Below, in pieces: positions 1-6,030 of a DNA stretch of 20,164 bases; positions within the stretch are counted from its first letter, which is position 1; the number at the start of each line of letters is the position of its first letter. The stretch covers positions 1 through 20,164 of the forward strand of contig CABUAS010000029.1 in assembly GCA_902489595.1 (NCBI GenBank). The letters are read 5' to 3'. The position numbers and the translations under genes are program-made. The DNA is from an uncultured Oscillospiraceae bacterium. Its GTDB lineage: Bacteria; Bacillota; Clostridia; Oscillospirales; Acutalibacteraceae. The notes beneath the pieces were generated by a model. It was given only the letters and a program-made list of their open reading frames with translations, had not been told where the DNA came from and searched no databases.

Positions 1-8
1 CCTGCCAT
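1..8 (-). CDS. Start of a further minus-strand gene, cut by the window edge
   Basis: On the minus strand a GGAG motif lies a few bases upstream of ATG GCA GG, so only Met-Ala-Gly can be read before the window ends. In Firmicute division clusters the gene after ftsL is normally a class B penicillin-binding protein (ftsI or spoVD type), so that is the expected identity. This rests on gene order only; nothing in the visible codons shows it. Confidence 0.45.
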
Positions 9-64
9 ATTTCTCCGCCCTTTCAAGTTTAAGTTATATCTTAAAATTATTATATATAGTTATC

Positions 65-83
65 GGGCGGATAATATCCGCCC
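65..83. repeat. GC-rich palindrome between ftsL and the next gene
   Basis: A 9-bp perfect inverted repeat, GGGCGGATA against TATCCGCCC, sits around a single central A. The core GGCGGATAATATCCG recurs at 9143 in the trmD-rimM spacer. It lies in an AT-rich spacer and has no T-run on either side, so it is not a typical intrinsic terminator. It looks like one copy of a dispersed intergenic repeat family seen at five other places in this window. Confidence 0.75.
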
Positions 84-111
84 ACCTGTTTAATTGCGAC
101 AATACAAATCC

Positions 112-136
112 GCCTTTACAATAATACTGTAAAGGC
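112..136. repeat. Hairpin just downstream of ftsL
   Basis: GCCTTTACA pairs with TGTAAAGGC across a 7-base loop, beginning 11 bases after the ftsL stop codon. On the minus strand no T-run follows, so termination is doubtful. The CCTTTACAAT segment differs at two positions from the CCCCTACAAT tail carried by the palindromes near 9240 and 9803, so this may be a diverged part of the same repeat as the palindrome at 65-83. Confidence 0.55.
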
Positions 137-146
137 ATTAAAAATA

Positions 147-659
147 TTACTCTGCAGGTACTTCCTGCGCTGTATTATGCGCTTGTTTGTACTCGGCAGT
201 ATCAACATATTTTATCATATTTGAATCAAGCCTTGTCATTCCGAGTTTTTCAACTGCATATGTATCTATCTGAGATACAGACACCATAGCCTCAAGCTCT
301 GCATTGAGGCTTATATTTTCACTTTCTGCAAGCGCTATTTCAGACTGAAGGTCTGCTATTTCCCTGTTAAGTTCATTTTTCATTGAAAAAGTAAACATTA
401 CGGCAAAAAACATACACATAACAGTAAATGTTATTGCAACGATTGAAAGAGCCTTTCTAAACGCATTTTTCTGCTCTGCAACAAGTTGGACACGGTCTTT
501 TTTCTTAGTGCCCGGTGCAAGCCTTAAACCTCTGCGCCTTTCTTTTTGAGGCGGTGTTGTTTTCGGTGCGGCAGAAGAGCGTGACAGATTAAACGCATCC
601 ACCGCATATGCTGCATCATATTCATAAGAATATCTTCTGAAATCATTAGTATTAGTCAT
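147..659 (-). CDS. ftsL: FtsL-like cell division protein
   Basis: A 170-residue bitopic membrane protein of the FtsL/DivIC type, expected to act in the divisome with FtsB/DivIC and the septal penicillin-binding protein. Residues 1-69 are a basic, cytoplasmic tail with RRR and KKK clusters. Residues 70-92 form one hydrophobic membrane helix. Residues 95-125 are a heptad-like coiled coil (NREIADLQSEIALAESE region). After that comes the family's typical C-terminal block with EKLGM at 137-141 and a following IKYVD. The start ATG is preceded by a GGGAG site. It lies directly after rsmH, exactly where ftsL sits in division clusters. Sequence conservation in this family is low, so the name rests on topology plus position. 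The cytoplasmic tail is somewhat long for FtsL. Confidence 0.85.
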   Translation of the reverse strand: MTNTNDFRRYSYEYDAAYAVDAFNLSRSSAAPKTTPPQKERRRGLRLAPGTKKKDRVQLVAEQKNAFRKALSIVAITFTVMCMFFAVMFTFSMKNELNREIADLQSEIALAESENISLNAELEAMVSVSQIDTYAVEKLGMTRLDSNMIKYVDTAEYKQAHNTAQEVPAE

Positions 660-696
660 TACTCTCTCCCTTTCCGAATTTTTTTATATAATCAGA

Positions 697-1611
697 TTAA
701 TACTTTTTAAATGCACGGAGCCTTGACGACCTTGCACGGGGATTATCCGCGAGTTCTTTTTCACTCGGTGCTTTAGATTTAAACGGCAGTTCACCTTTAG
801 GCTTATTGCCGCATACGCAGATTGGAAATTCTTTCGGGCAGGTACAGCCCCTTGTCCAATCTGCAAATTTTTCTTTTACAATTCTGTCTTCCAGTGAATG
901 GAATGTAATTACAGCGATTATACCGCCGGGATTCAGCACGTCAAAGGCATTGTCAAGCGCCTGACTTAATTTTTCAAGCTCATCATTCACTTCAATTCTG
1001 ATTGCCTGAAAAGTTTTTCTTGCAGGATGACCCTTTTTAAGTTCTTTTGCAGGCATTGACGCTTTAATAATATCTACAAGTTCAAAAGTAGTTTCAATCG
1101 GCTTGTCCGCCCTTGCTTTAACAATATTTTTTGCAATGGAACGGCTGAACTTTTCCTCTCCGTAACGCCATATTACATCTGCAAGATTCTGCTCATCGTA
1201 GCTGTTTACAACATCATAGGCTGACAGACCGTTTTTGCTCATTCGCATATCAAGCGGAGCATTTTGATGAAAAGAAAATCCCCTGCCGCCGTTATCAAGC
1301 TGAAATGAGCTTACGCCGAGATCAAGCAGCATACCGTCTATACCGTCAAGCCCGAGATTGTTAACAATGTTTTTTATATCTGAAAAATTACTATGTACTA
1401 TAGTTATATTGGGCAGACTGCCGAGTCTTTCATTCAGCACGCTGATAGCATCGGGATCCTGATCAATGGCAATAAGCCTTTTTGCTGTTTTTGCAATTTC
1501 CCTTGAATGACCGCCTCCGCCTGCCGTGCCGTCTGTAATAATTTTATTTTCATTAAGTTCAAGTGCGTTTATTGTTTCGTCAAACAAAACGCTTTTATGC
1601 ACAAATTCCAT
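697..1611 (-). CDS. rsmH: 16S rRNA (cytosine1402-N4)-methyltransferase RsmH
   Basis: A cytosolic SAM-dependent enzyme that methylates N4 of C1402 in 16S rRNA, in the P site of the small subunit. At 304 residues it has the usual family length. The N terminus EFVHKSVLFDE and the SAM-binding loop GTAGGGGHS (28-36) are typical, followed by AIDQDPDA (48-55), LLDLGVSSFQLD (95-106), the DMRM motif (121-124) and HPARKTFQAIRIEVNDEL in the C-terminal half. Its ATG shares one base with the mraZ stop codon (TGATG), so the two are translationally coupled. It is the second gene of the mraZ-rsmH-ftsL cluster. Confidence 0.97.
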   Translation of the reverse strand: MEFVHKSVLFDETINALELNENKIITDGTAGGGGHSREIAKTAKRLIAIDQDPDAISVLNERLGSLPNITIVHSNFSDIKNIVNNLGLDGIDGMLLDLGVSSFQLDNGGRGFSFHQNAPLDMRMSKNGLSAYDVVNSYDEQNLADVIWRYGEEKFSRSIAKNIVKARADKPIETTFELVDIIKASMPAKELKKGHPARKTFQAIRIEVNDELEKLSQALDNAFDVLNPGGIIAVITFHSLEDRIVKEKFADWTRGCTCPKEFPICVCGNKPKGELPFKSKAPSEKELADNPRARSSRLRAFKKY

Positions 1612-2066
1612 CAGTCTTTATTATTTGCTTTAGCCTTGTCCATCAAATCAAGGAAACCCTCTTTGCTGTTTTGTGTGGCTAAATACTTTTCTCTTTCTTC
1701 AGAATTCCAGATTTCGATAGTTTCGCCGTGACCGATAAAAATTACCGAACTGCCGTTTGAAAGAAGGCTTGCATCTTTAAGTCTCTGATTAACTGTAAAT
1801 CTGCCCTGTGCATCAAGCGACGCTTCTTCAGCCATTGTAAGAAGTTTGCTTGTTGTATCGTACTGCTGGGTTTCAGTGCCATCAAGCATTCGGTTATAAA
1901 GTTTTTCAAATACATCTTCCGGATAAAGGACAAGACATTTTGCCTCTTTAACCGTAAAAAGAACAGTATAAAAATCTTTACCAAGGCGATCGCACCACTT
2001 TTTCGGAATGGAAAGTCTGCCTTTGCTGTCTAATTTGTAATTGTCAAGTGTTCCTACGAACAGCAT
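1611..2066 (-). CDS. mraZ: MraZ, transcriptional regulator of the division cluster
   Basis: A 151-residue protein with two copies of the SpoVT/AbrB-like fold; in other bacteria MraZ forms a ring-shaped oligomer that binds repeats upstream of its own operon. The two signature blocks are DSKGRLSIP (13-21) and DAQGR, with the DNA-contacting Arg of each DxxGR kept. In the first block the usual Pro-x-x-x-Arg ends in Cys (PKKWC), and in the second the usual proline position is Asn, so DNA recognition could differ from E. coli or B. subtilis. It is the first gene of the division cluster, read from a consensus promoter, with AGGAGAGGAG upstream of the ATG. Confidence 0.96.
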   Translation of the reverse strand: MLFVGTLDNYKLDSKGRLSIPKKWCDRLGKDFYTVLFTVKEAKCLVLYPEDVFEKLYNRMLDGTETQQYDTTSKLLTMAEEASLDAQGRFTVNQRLKDASLLSNGSSVIFIGHGETIEIWNSEEREKYLATQNSKEGFLDLMDKAKANNKD

Positions 2067-2124
2067 AAACGCATCTCTCCTCTCCTGAAATAATGGTGTT
2101 TTGCAGTTAAAATTTTGGAATTAA

Positions 2125-2151
2125 TTGAAATCTGTGGGATTTCGTTGAAAT
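2125..2151. promoter_or_regulatory. Repeat and inverted repeat in the mraZ leader (candidate operator)
   Basis: Two copies of TTGAAAT start at 2125 and 2145, exactly 20 bases apart, which is about two helical turns. Between and overlapping them lies an inverted repeat, GAAATC against GATTTC with a 5-base centre (2127-2143). The site lies just downstream of the predicted mraZ transcription start. MraZ proteins autoregulate through short repeats near their promoter, so this is a candidate site. The known E. coli TGGGN triple repeat is not present; only one TGTGGGA is seen. Confidence 0.3.
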
Positions 2152-2167
2152 TATTGCCTATGAACAC

Positions 2168-2196
2168 ATTATAATAGGGTGAAAGCATAATGTCAA
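2168..2196 (-). promoter_or_regulatory. Consensus sigma-A promoter of the mraZ operon
   Basis: On the minus strand the -35 box TTGACA (2191-2196) and the -10 box TATAAT (2168-2173) both match the consensus exactly, with a 17-base spacer. Transcription would start near 2161, giving a leader of about 95 bases before mraZ. This is the best match to a housekeeping promoter in the window. Confidence 0.88.
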
Positions 2197-2253
2197 GGTC
2201 AAATGTCTTATATTTTTTTGAAATTAAAAATTGTAACAGAATTGTAATAATTA

Positions 2254-2282
2254 TTGTGTACCGTCTGACAATATGCTATAAT
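2254..2282 (+). promoter_or_regulatory. Promoter of the GPH-family transporter
   Basis: A -10 box TATAAT (2277-2282) carries the extended TGC upstream (2274-2276). The best -35 at 17 bases is the weak TTGTGT (2254-2259). It diverges from the mraZ promoter in the same 248-base spacer, the two -35 boxes being about 60 bases apart. A weak -35 with an extended -10 would fit an activator-dependent promoter, but no operator is evident. Confidence 0.65.
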
Positions 2283-2314
2283 CTGTTATAGAATTATTTT
2301 TAAGGAGAAAAAAT

Positions 2315-3709
2315 ATGGCAGATTTTAAAACAACATGGAGAGAAAAAATCGGCTACGGCGTCGGTGCGGTCGGTCTTGACCTTTCATACGGTCTGTTCTA
2401 CTCTTATCTTTCCTACTATCTTTCAAGTGTTCTCGGCTTAAAAGAGGGATTTTTACTTCTTTTAACACCGCTTGCACGAATCTGGGACGGTATCAACGAC
2501 CCGATTATGGGCACGATTGTTGACAGCACCAAAACAAAAATGGGCAAATACCGCCCGTGGATTGTAATCGGTGCAATATCAAATGCAATTATTTTGTCAC
2601 TGCTTTTCACATCTTTCGGTATGAGCGGAACAAAACTCTACATTTACATTGCATTTATGTATGTTCTTTGGGGAATGACAAACACTATGGCAGATATTCC
2701 GTACTGGTCTATGGTGCCGAGCTTTACAAACGACCCAAAGGACAGAAATCTGATTGCCACTGTTGCCAGAACTTTCAGCGGCCTTGGCCAGGGCATAATC
2801 ACCGTTGCAACGCCTATCATTCTTCCTCTGCTTTCAAGCGGTATGACGACTGACAAGGGCTACAGTGCAACAGGCTTTTCAAGATGGGCAATAATCTGCG
2901 GCGGTCTGCTCATATTGTTTTCATCAATCTGCGTATTTTCAACTAAAGAACGTCATGTTGTTTACAATGCTGAAAAATTCAGTTTCAAAAAGATGTTTAA
3001 AGTTATTGCGTCAAATGATCAGCTGATTGTATTTATGATTTTCGCAATGATTTCAAACGCTGGCTGGTATCTTACAAGCGGTACGGCAGTTTACTATTTT
3101 ACCGATGTGCTTGGTGAACCTACTGCGCAGAGCCTGTTTTCAATGATTGGCGCTGTAGGCTCTGTTTTGGGTCTGCTTGTAATTCCCGTTCTCGGCAAAA
3201 AGCTTTCAAACAGAACGATTTATCAGATTTCACTCGGTATGGCAATCTTAGGCTATGTGCTGATGTATATTTTCGGTCCTGTTCTTAAAATTACGATTGC
3301 GCTTGACATAAGCTACATTATTGCAAGCATCGGCATCGGCTCTATGTTTGTTGCGCAGACGATTTTCCTTGCAGATATTGTTGACTACGGCGAATTCAAA
3401 TCAGGCAAAAGAAATGAAAGCATCACTTTCTCAATGAAAGGCTTTCTTCAGAAAATGGCTTACACAATTCAAACTCTCTTCCTTTTCGGCGGTCTTGGAA
3501 TTATGAACTACAACTCGCAGATTACATCAGGTGCAATCAACGATGAAACAAAAAGTGCAATAGGCTTTATATGCTTTGGTATTCCGCCTGTGCTTATGGT
3601 AATTTCACTGATTGTATTCAGCCTTAAATTCAAAATTCACGGCAAGCTTCGTGAAGATGTGCACGATTATATTTCCGCAAAAAGAGCAGAAGAAAACTGT
3701 GAAAAATAA
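2315..3709 (+). CDS. GPH-family (MelB-like) sugar:cation symporter
   Basis: A 464-residue integral membrane transporter of the major facilitator superfamily with about 12 hydrophobic helices. It belongs to the glycoside-pentoside-hexuronide:cation symporters, as shown by RIWDGINDPIMG (55-66) in helix 2, followed by KMGKYRPW. The two aspartates there (Asp58 and Asp62) match the cation-binding pair of MelB (Asp55/Asp59). The substrate cannot be read from the sequence; a glycoside, pentoside or hexuronide coupled to sodium or protons is expected. The start ATG follows AAGGAG at a 7-base spacing. It is the only plus-strand gene, has its own promoter and terminator, and no neighbouring glycosidase or regulator hints at its sugar. 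This suggests an independently acquired or relocated gene. Confidence 0.9.
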   Translation: MADFKTTWREKIGYGVGAVGLDLSYGLFYSYLSYYLSSVLGLKEGFLLLLTPLARIWDGINDPIMGTIVDSTKTKMGKYRPWIVIGAISNAIILSLLFTSFGMSGTKLYIYIAFMYVLWGMTNTMADIPYWSMVPSFTNDPKDRNLIATVARTFSGLGQGIITVATPIILPLLSSGMTTDKGYSATGFSRWAIICGGLLILFSSICVFSTKERHVVYNAEKFSFKKMFKVIASNDQLIVFMIFAMISNAGWYLTSGTAVYYFTDVLGEPTAQSLFSMIGAVGSVLGLLVIPVLGKKLSNRTIYQISLGMAILGYVLMYIFGPVLKITIALDISYIIASIGIGSMFVAQTIFLADIVDYGEFKSGKRNESITFSMKGFLQKMAYTIQTLFLFGGLGIMNYNSQITSGAINDETKSAIGFICFGIPPVLMVISLIVFSLKFKIHGKLREDVHDYISAKRAEENCEK

Positions 3710-3719
3710 TAAATTTATC

Positions 3720-3741
3720 GGCGGGGTGAGGGCACCCCGCC
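3720..3741. repeat. Palindrome with AGGG loop after the transporter gene
   Basis: GGCGGGGTG pairs perfectly with CACCCCGCC across an AGGG tetraloop, beginning 11 bases after the transporter stop codon. The element at 9784 has the same TG-AGGG-CA centre but a different, fully compensated stem. It lacks its own T-run and is followed by a separate strong terminator, so it is better explained as a member of the dispersed palindrome family. Confidence 0.7.
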
Positions 3742-3753
3742 CTGCGAAGCCTT

Positions 3754-3796
3754 AAAAAGACAGGACCTCCTGCTAAGCAGGAGGTCCTGTCTTTTT
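3754..3796. terminator. Bidirectional intrinsic terminator between the transporter and ogt
   Basis: A perfect 21-bp inverted repeat (3754-3774 with 3776-3796, one central base) has a GC-rich middle, GGACCTCCTGC. It begins with five A and ends with five T, so each strand reads stem plus U-run. It serves both convergent genes, the transporter (plus) and ogt (minus), and it ends three bases before the ogt stop codon. Confidence 0.93.
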
Positions 3797-3798
3797 GT

Positions 3799-4251
3799 TC
3801 AATTATTTAATTCCAAATCAAGCAAATACTTTTTAATGTCAGTACCATATTCATAGCCTGTAAGACTGCCGTTTGCACCGACAACACGATGGCACGGCAC
3901 AATTATTATTATCGGATTTTTATTATTTGCACCGCCTACTGCCCTTGCGGCTTTTGGTTTACCGATCATAGCGGCAATATCCTTATAAGACGCTGTTTTC
4001 CCGTAAGGCACAGTCAGCAAAGCATTCCATACGGTTTTCTGAAATTCAGTGCCGTTTAACTTCAGCGGTATATCAAACTCTCTTCGCTTTCCGCAAAAAT
4101 ATTCTTCAAGTTGTGTTTTTGCAGTAATAAAAAATCTGCTATTATCTCCTGAATCGATAAAAGCATTATCAACATATACACGTGTTATAAAACTGCCGTC
4201 ATCTTCAACAACAATTCTGCCGATGACGGAGTCAAAACTTCCTTTATTCAT
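3799..4251 (-). CDS. ogt: Methylated-DNA--protein-cysteine methyltransferase
   Basis: A suicide DNA repair protein that transfers the methyl group from O6-methylguanine (and O4-methylthymine) to its own cysteine. The signature IVPCHRVVG is present with the acceptor Cys at residue 120, and the helix-turn-helix and Arg-finger region (TASYKDIAAMIGKPKAARAVGGANN) precedes it. The frame is open for 14 more codons upstream, but the ATG at 4251 has GGAG five bases upstream and gives a standard 150-residue protein. A -10 box TATAAT at 4274-4279 would put the transcript start inside that extension; no good -35 is seen, so the promoter is weak or activated. It is a single-gene unit between two terminators. 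Confidence 0.93.
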   Translation of the reverse strand: MNKGSFDSVIGRIVVEDDGSFITRVYVDNAFIDSGDNSRFFITAKTQLEEYFCGKRREFDIPLKLNGTEFQKTVWNALLTVPYGKTASYKDIAAMIGKPKAARAVGGANNKNPIIIIVPCHRVVGANGSLTGYEYGTDIKKYLLDLELNN

Positions 4252-4294
4252 ATTTTCTCCAAATAACCGTTTCATTATAAACAAGTGAATCAAG

Positions 4295-4320
4295 AAAAAA
4301 GCCGTTCATATGAACGGCTT
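4295..4320 (-). terminator. Intrinsic terminator of the rsmD-coaD operon
   Basis: A perfect 22-bp palindrome at 4299-4320 (AAGCCGTTCAT and its complement) gives an 11-bp stem at most. On the minus strand it runs into six T followed by C. It lies 8 bases beyond the stop codon of the coiled-coil gene and separates it from ogt. Confidence 0.9.
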
Positions 4321-4328
4321 AAAATGAA

Positions 4329-4886
4329 TTATTTATTTCCCTTTTTCTCCATAATGCCCTGACGGATTCTTCTTACATCGGCAAGTGCCTTATAAAGTGA
4401 ATCGTCGATGGCAAGAAGTGTATCATCAGCGTAATTATTTACTGCTGTAAGCATTTCACGGCTCTTATTCTGAGCAGATGTTACCATTTCGTTTGCCTGT
4501 GTTGTAGCATTGCCGAGAATTTCGGTTGCCTGATTCTGAGCCTCACGAACATAAGCGTCGCCCTCGTCCTTTGCCTTTGCAACGATTTCGGCAGCCTCAG
4601 CCTGTGCAGTCTGTGTAATCTGATCTCTTGCTACAAGTTCACGAGCCTGCGCCTGGGCCTCCTGAATGATTTCGGCAGCCTCTTTTTTAGCCTCTTCAAG
4701 AATACTGTTTCTTGAATCAACAATAGCCTTTGCCTGCTTTGTTTCCTGCGGAGTGTTAAGACGGATATCCTCAATGATAGTCTTAATTTTCTCAACGTCA
4801 ACAAGGCTCTTTTTTGTCATCGGCATAGATGTAGCATCATCAAGCACATCCTCTAAATCTTCAAGCAAAATATCTGTATTAGTCAT
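4329..4886 (-). CDS. Hendecad-repeat coiled-coil protein of unknown function
   Basis: 185 residues, very rich in Ala, Glu and Gln, with no signal peptide, membrane helix or catalytic motif. Residues 60-157 carry an 11-residue repeat of the form E-hydrophobic-hydrophobic with an alanine five residues after the Glu position in most units. Units begin at 61, 72 and 83, then, after a register shift, at 100, 111, 122, 133, 144 and 155. Such repeats form long, nearly straight coiled coils, as in the peripheral stalks of rotary ATPases, or amphipathic membrane-binding helices. The N terminus (1-45) is acidic and the C terminus basic (RRIRQGIMEKKGNK). The start ATG overlaps the coaD stop by 8 bases, and its GGAG site lies in the coaD coding end, so the two are coupled. 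Likely database labels are V-type ATPase subunit-like or DivIVA-like; neither is supported beyond the coiled coil. Confidence 0.85.
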   Translation of the reverse strand: MTNTDILLEDLEDVLDDATSMPMTKKSLVDVEKIKTIIEDIRLNTPQETKQAKAIVDSRNSILEEAKKEAAEIIQEAQAQARELVARDQITQTAQAEAAEIVAKAKDEGDAYVREAQNQATEILGNATTQANEMVTSAQNKSREMLTAVNNYADDTLLAIDDSLYKALADVRRIRQGIMEKKGNK

Positions 4887-5370
4887 AATTTGTTTCTCCT
4901 TTACATCTTTTTATTACATCATCTAAAATCTGCTGCGGCACAAAACGGGAAATATCACCGTCAAGCCTGCAGACTTCTTTTACCATACTTGATGATAAAA
5001 ACATATTTTTGCCTTTCGCCGTAAGAAACACCGTTTCAATATCGGGCAAAAGACTTTTATTTGTTAAAGCCTGCTGAAATTCGTAATCGAAATCAGATAC
5101 AGCCCTTAAACCTTTAACAATGGCAACCGCCTTTTTTTCTTTTGCATAATTCACCAAAAGACCGTTATATGTATCAACCTCTATATTTTCCTTTGTAACT
5201 GAGCGTTTTATAAGCTCCATTCTTTCATCAAGCGAAAACATCGGACTTTTCATACTGTTGCCTGTTACAAGAACAATAACCTTATCAAATAACTCGGCAG
5301 CCCTTTCAATAATATCAATATGACCCAGTGTAACAGGGTCAAAGCTGCCGGGACAAATTGCAATTTTCAT
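4879..5370 (-). CDS. coaD: Phosphopantetheine adenylyltransferase
   Basis: This cytosolic enzyme joins ATP and 4'-phosphopantetheine to give dephospho-CoA and pyrophosphate, the fourth step of coenzyme A synthesis. At 163 residues it has the normal length of a bacterial CoaD. The nucleotidyltransferase motif is PGSFDPVTLGH (7-17), with TLGH as the (T/H)xGH box. The substrate-binding block GLRAVSDFDYEFQQA and the late SSSMVKEV (the ISSTxxR-like loop) are present. It follows rsmD by 21 bases, a pairing common in Firmicutes and proteobacteria. Confidence 0.97.
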   Translation of the reverse strand: MKIAICPGSFDPVTLGHIDIIERAAELFDKVIVLVTGNSMKSPMFSLDERMELIKRSVTKENIEVDTYNGLLVNYAKEKKAVAIVKGLRAVSDFDYEFQQALTNKSLLPDIETVFLTAKGKNMFLSSSMVKEVCRLDGDISRFVPQQILDDVIKRCKGETNYD

Positions 5371-5391
5371 ATTTTGCGTCCTTAAAATATA

Positions 5392-5931
5392 TTAACCTTT
5401 TTTATAAAGGGTAAGCTTCGTTTTGCCGTAATTTCTTTCTCTGAAAACAATAAAATCGCCGAACTGCTCAGGCAGATTTTCATCTCTTGCAGTTTCACAG
5501 ACAATAACGCCGTCATCGCTTACGCTGTTAACAAGAGCAGGCATACATTTTTCAACAAGACCCTTATGATAAGGCGGATCGAGAAAAACAATATCAAAAT
5601 TGCCTTTTCGTGAAGAAAAAACAACACTGTCGCACATTACGACCTGTGAAGCATCATCGAAATTACAATGAGAAATGTTTTTTTCAACAACGCTTTTTGC
5701 ATCTTTATTATTTTCAACAAAGGTACAAAAGCGTGCGCCCCTTGAAAGCGCCTCAATGCCTAACTGTCCCGAGCCTGCAAATAAATCAAGAACTTTTCTG
5801 CCCTCAATTTCAAACTGAATCATTGAAAAAAGGGCCTCTTTTACACTCTCGGCAGTCGGTCTTGTAACATCATCGCCGGGCAAAGTTTCAAGCCGTCTTC
5901 CACGTGCACTGCCTGTTATTACTCTCATCAT
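5392..5931 (-). CDS. rsmD: 16S rRNA (guanine966-N2)-methyltransferase RsmD
   Basis: A SAM-dependent methyltransferase that modifies G966 of 16S rRNA late in 30S assembly. It has 179 residues, the usual size. Visible motifs are the N-terminal RVITGSARGRRL, the TRPT block (23-26), the SAM motif LDLFAGSGQLGIEALSRGA (48-66) and the catalytic DPPY (118-121). Two ATG codons stand in tandem at 5931 and 5928; the first is better spaced from an AAGGA site. It leads an operon with coaD and the coiled-coil gene, read from a clear promoter. Confidence 0.95.
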   Translation of the reverse strand: MMRVITGSARGRRLETLPGDDVTRPTAESVKEALFSMIQFEIEGRKVLDLFAGSGQLGIEALSRGARFCTFVENNKDAKSVVEKNISHCNFDDASQVVMCDSVVFSSRKGNFDIVFLDPPYHKGLVEKCMPALVNSVSDDGVIVCETARDENLPEQFGDFIVFRERNYGKTKLTLYKKG

Positions 5932-5962
5932 AATACAAATTTCCTTTTACTCATACAAAGAC

Positions 5963-5991
5963 ATTATACAAGGCAAATTCCTTATAGTCAA
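5963..5991 (-). promoter_or_regulatory. Promoter of the rsmD-coaD operon
   Basis: On the minus strand there is a -35 box TTGACT (5986-5991), a 17-base spacer and a -10 box TATAAT (5963-5968), so 11 of 12 bases match consensus. It lies between the uvrC stop and rsmD, giving a short leader of about 25 bases. Confidence 0.82.
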
Positions 5992-6030
5992 GTTTATTAA
6001 TCTTATTTTTACAATTAAATCTTTAAATTA

